Positions 5,301 through 7,187 of a DNA stretch of 7,187 nt are shown here, piece after piece; position 1 is the stretch's first letter; every line of letters starts with the position of its first letter. The DNA is from Roseovarius sp. UBA6217. Its GTDB lineage: Bacteria; Pseudomonadota; Alphaproteobacteria; Rhodobacterales; Rhodobacteraceae. The stretch lies in contig DISF01000018.1 in NCBI GenBank assembly GCA_002421985.1, positions 38,471 to 45,657 on the forward strand. Reading direction: 5' to 3'. The notes under the pieces were generated by a model. The model worked only from the letters and a program-made list of their open reading frames with translations. It did not search any database and had not been told where the DNA came from. Made by a program: the position numbers and the translations under genes.

Positions 5301-5809
5301 TGACACGCGCTCGGCCCGAACCTGTGCAGGTGGTCAAGCAGCGCCGCGACGCCGCGTTGAAGGCGCTGGTGGATGGTGTGCCCTATATCGGCTTTCTCGG
5401 CGTGCAGTTCGAGCGGCTCGGCGATGAGTTGACCGCGATCATGCCGTTTGATGAAAAGCTCCTCGGCAACCCGCTCCTGCCCGCGCTGCATGGCGGCGCA
5501 ACAGCGGCGTTTCTGGAAATCACCTCGATCATCGGGCTAAGCTGGTCGATGCTCTGGGAAGAGATCGAGAGCGGCGTGCTCGACCCCGAAACGCTGACCC
5601 ATGGCCCGCTGCCGCGCCTGCCCAAGACGATTGATTTCACCGTCGATTACCTGCGCTCCGGCCTGCCGCGCGATGCCTATGCGCGCGCGCAGGTCAACCG
5701 CTCGGGGCGGCGCTATGCGAGCGTCCATGTCGAGGCCTGGCAGGACAACCGCGCGCGCCCCATCGCGCAGGCCACCGGGCATTTCCTGATGCCGCGCCGC
5801 GATGGCTGA
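5300..5809 (+). CDS. Second hotdog-fold thioesterase, 169 aa, with an inserted segment
   Basis: This is a second PaaI-type hotdog thioesterase, paralogous to the gene before it. PALHGGATAAFLEITSIIGL (61-80) contains HGG (64-66) with Glu73 where the first enzyme has Asp63. TIDFTVDYLRSG (110-121), YARAQVNRSGRR (127-138) and ASVHVEAWQ (140-148) match the core strands. Compared with the first enzyme it has a longer N terminus (about 10 residues) and an extra 18 residues between the central helix and the next strand (about 81-108), which probably reshape the acyl pocket. The ATG at 5300 lies 7 bases after GGAGG (5288-5292) inside the end of the previous gene. The pair may form a hetero-oligomer or two enzymes with different acyl preference; both ideas are inference. 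It ends with an 8-base overlap into the MATE gene. Confidence 0.88.
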   Translation: MTRARPEPVQVVKQRRDAALKALVDGVPYIGFLGVQFERLGDELTAIMPFDEKLLGNPLLPALHGGATAAFLEITSIIGLSWSMLWEEIESGVLDPETLTHGPLPRLPKTIDFTVDYLRSGLPRDAYARAQVNRSGRRYASVHVEAWQDNRARPIAQATGHFLMPRRDG

Positions 5810-7118
5810 GGCGGCGCGGCCCGTCACCCATGGCCGGGTCCTGAAAATCGCCATTCCCATCGTCATCGCCAACGCCACCGTGCCGATCCTCGGCGCGGTG
5901 GATACCGGCGTGGTCGGGCAGTTGGGCCTTGCTGCGCCCATCGGCGCTGTGGGGCTGGGCGCGATCATCCTGACGGGCGTCTACTGGGTGTTCGGCTTTT
6001 TGCGCATGGGCACGACGGGGCTGACCGGTCAGGCGCTCGGCGCAGGTCAGGCGGGCGAGGTGGCGGCGCTTCTGACGCGCGCGCTGATGATCGGGCTTGC
6101 GGGCGGCGTGGCGGTGATCGCGCTGCAATGGCCGCTTTTTGCCGCGGCGTTTCTTGTCGCCCCCGCCAGCGCCGAGGTCGAGGGGATGGCGCGCGATTAC
6201 ATGGCGATCCGGGTCTGGTCTGCGCCCGCGATGATATCACTTTACGGCGTCACCGGCTGGCTCATCGCGCAGGAACGCACGCGCGCCGTGCTCGGTATTC
6301 AGGTTCTGATGAACGGGGTCAACGTGGGCCTTGATCTATGGTTCGTCCTTGGCCTCGGCTGGGGGGTCGAAGGCGTGGCGCGCGCCACGGTGATCGCCGA
6401 ATGGGGCGGGCTGGGCCTTGGCCTCTGGTTCTGCCGCGCGGCCTTTGGCGTGCCTGCATGGCGCGACTGGCCGCGCGTGTTTGATGCAGAGCGCCTGCGC
6501 AACATGGCCTCGGTCAATGGTGATATCCTGCTGCGCTCGCTCATGTTGCAGGCGATCTTCGTCTCTTTCCTCTTTCTCGGCGCGGGTTTCGGCGATGTGA
6601 CGCTGGCGGCCAATCAGGTGCTGATGCAGTTCCTCAATATCACCGCCTACGCGCTCGACGGCTTTGCCTTCGCCGCCGAGGCGATTGTCGGTCAGGCGTA
6701 TGGCGCGCGGGCGCTCGCGATTGTCCGGCGCGGCGCGCTTTTGTCGAGCTTCTGGGGCTTTGTGATCTGCCTGGGCATCGCGGCGGGCTTCGCGCTTTTT
6801 GGCGGCGCGATCATCGACCTGATGACAACCGCGCCCGAGGTCCGCGAGCAGGCGCGCCGCTTCTTGCCCTATTCCGTGGCCGCACCCCTGCTGGGCCTTG
6901 CGCCTTTCATGCTCGACGGCATCTTCATCGGGGCGACCCGCTCGCGCGACATGCGCAACATGATGGCGCTGAGCCTTGCGGCCTATGTCGCGACGGTTGC
7001 CGCGATGGTGCCTGTCCTGGGCAATCACGGCCTCTGGCTGGCGCTTCTGGTCAGCTTTGTTGCGCGCGGCATCACGCTCGGCCTGCGTTACCCGGCGCTG
7101 GAGCGGGGGATGGGGTAG
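5802..7118 (+). CDS. MATE-family (DinF-type) multidrug/toxin exporter, 438 aa
   Basis: This is an inner-membrane exporter of the MATE superfamily that would use a proton or sodium gradient to expel organic compounds. Length and layout fit the family: about twelve hydrophobic segments, at roughly 14-37, 46-67, 92-119, 133-156, 161-184, 190-213, 238-262, 266-298, 312-340, 355-380, 385-404 and 408-428. TM1 has the conserved aspartate in GAVDTGVVGQLG (Asp34). The second half begins with NGDILLRSLMLQ (239-250) and DGFAFAAEAIVGQAYGA (286-302), motifs typical of the DinF branch. The ATG at 5802 lies inside the previous gene, has no clear Shine-Dalgarno, and is therefore probably translated by coupling to the thioesterase. 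The association suggests export of a product formed or released by the thioesterases, or just a shared promoter; the substrate cannot be read from sequence. Confidence 0.93.
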   Translation: MAEAARPVTHGRVLKIAIPIVIANATVPILGAVDTGVVGQLGLAAPIGAVGLGAIILTGVYWVFGFLRMGTTGLTGQALGAGQAGEVAALLTRALMIGLAGGVAVIALQWPLFAAAFLVAPASAEVEGMARDYMAIRVWSAPAMISLYGVTGWLIAQERTRAVLGIQVLMNGVNVGLDLWFVLGLGWGVEGVARATVIAEWGGLGLGLWFCRAAFGVPAWRDWPRVFDAERLRNMASVNGDILLRSLMLQAIFVSFLFLGAGFGDVTLAANQVLMQFLNITAYALDGFAFAAEAIVGQAYGARALAIVRRGALLSSFWGFVICLGIAAGFALFGGAIIDLMTTAPEVREQARRFLPYSVAAPLLGLAPFMLDGIFIGATRSRDMRNMMALSLAAYVATVAAMVPVLGNHGLWLALLVSFVARGITLGLRYPALERGMG

Positions 7119-7143
7119 GCCACTGTTCGGCCCGTCTTGGCCT
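7117..7143 (+). terminator. Weak inverted repeat after the MATE gene
   Basis: AGGCCA (7117-7122) and TGGCCT (7138-7143) form a perfect 6-base stem with a 15-base loop overlapping the stop codon. No T-run follows, so a terminator role is only possible. The rest up to 7187 is non-coding as far as I can see. Confidence 0.2.
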
Positions 7144-7187
7144 GAAGGGGACGTTTGCATCTTGCCCCCGCGCGGAATCAAGGCGCG

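Noticed and set aside
6336..7181. 281-codon minus-strand open frame opposite the MATE gene
   Set aside because: The product is Arg/Gln/Ala-rich and without hydrophobic core or motifs; the sense frame is a clear twelve-segment transporter.

Overview
The window reads as an ordinary chromosomal segment from an alphaproteobacterium, most likely a member of the Rhodobacterales (Roseobacter/Rhodobacter group). The reasons are the high GC content with strong third-position G/C bias, the protein types and their order, and an intergenic palindrome of the kind I remember from Rhodobacterales genomes. I see no rRNA, tRNA, CRISPR array, insertion sequence or phage gene. The taxonomy is my inference from sequence style and could not be tested by a search.

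Left half (positions 1-4765, minus strand): this looks like a fatty-acid or acyl-CoA degradation locus under MerR-type control. In transcription order it holds a MerR-family regulator (4765-4397), a 173-base non-coding stretch with a hairpin and a cluster of ACGT half-sites, a second paralogous MerR regulator (4223-3822), a 592-residue acyl-CoA dehydrogenase (3791-2013), a 70-residue protein with ribbon-helix-helix character (1993-1781), a 377-residue long-chain-type acyl-CoA dehydrogenase (1753-620), a 284-base intergenic region with palindromic repeat elements, and the first 111 codons of a glutathione S-transferase cut by the window edge (335-1). Gaps from the second regulator to the second dehydrogenase are only 19-30 bases, so these four genes probably form one operon.

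Right half (4878-7118, plus strand): a divergent, tightly packed trio. Two hotdog-fold PaaI-type thioesterases share one base (TGATG), and the second overlaps by 8 bases a 438-residue MATE/DinF-type membrane exporter. The shared 112-base region between the first regulator and the first thioesterase carries a promoter candidate in each direction.

Taken together, acyl-CoA dehydrogenases (flavin-dependent alpha,beta-oxidation of acyl-CoA) sit next to thioesterases (acyl-CoA hydrolysis) and an exporter. This suggests handling of acyl-CoA or aromatic-CoA intermediates with a CoA-salvage or overflow side branch. The inducer and real substrates cannot be read from the sequence. I found no clearly new biological system. 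The points most worth a second look are the 70-residue protein between the dehydrogenases, the ACGT operator-like cluster with its paired MerR regulators, and the inverted repeat pair in the 336-619 intergenic region.
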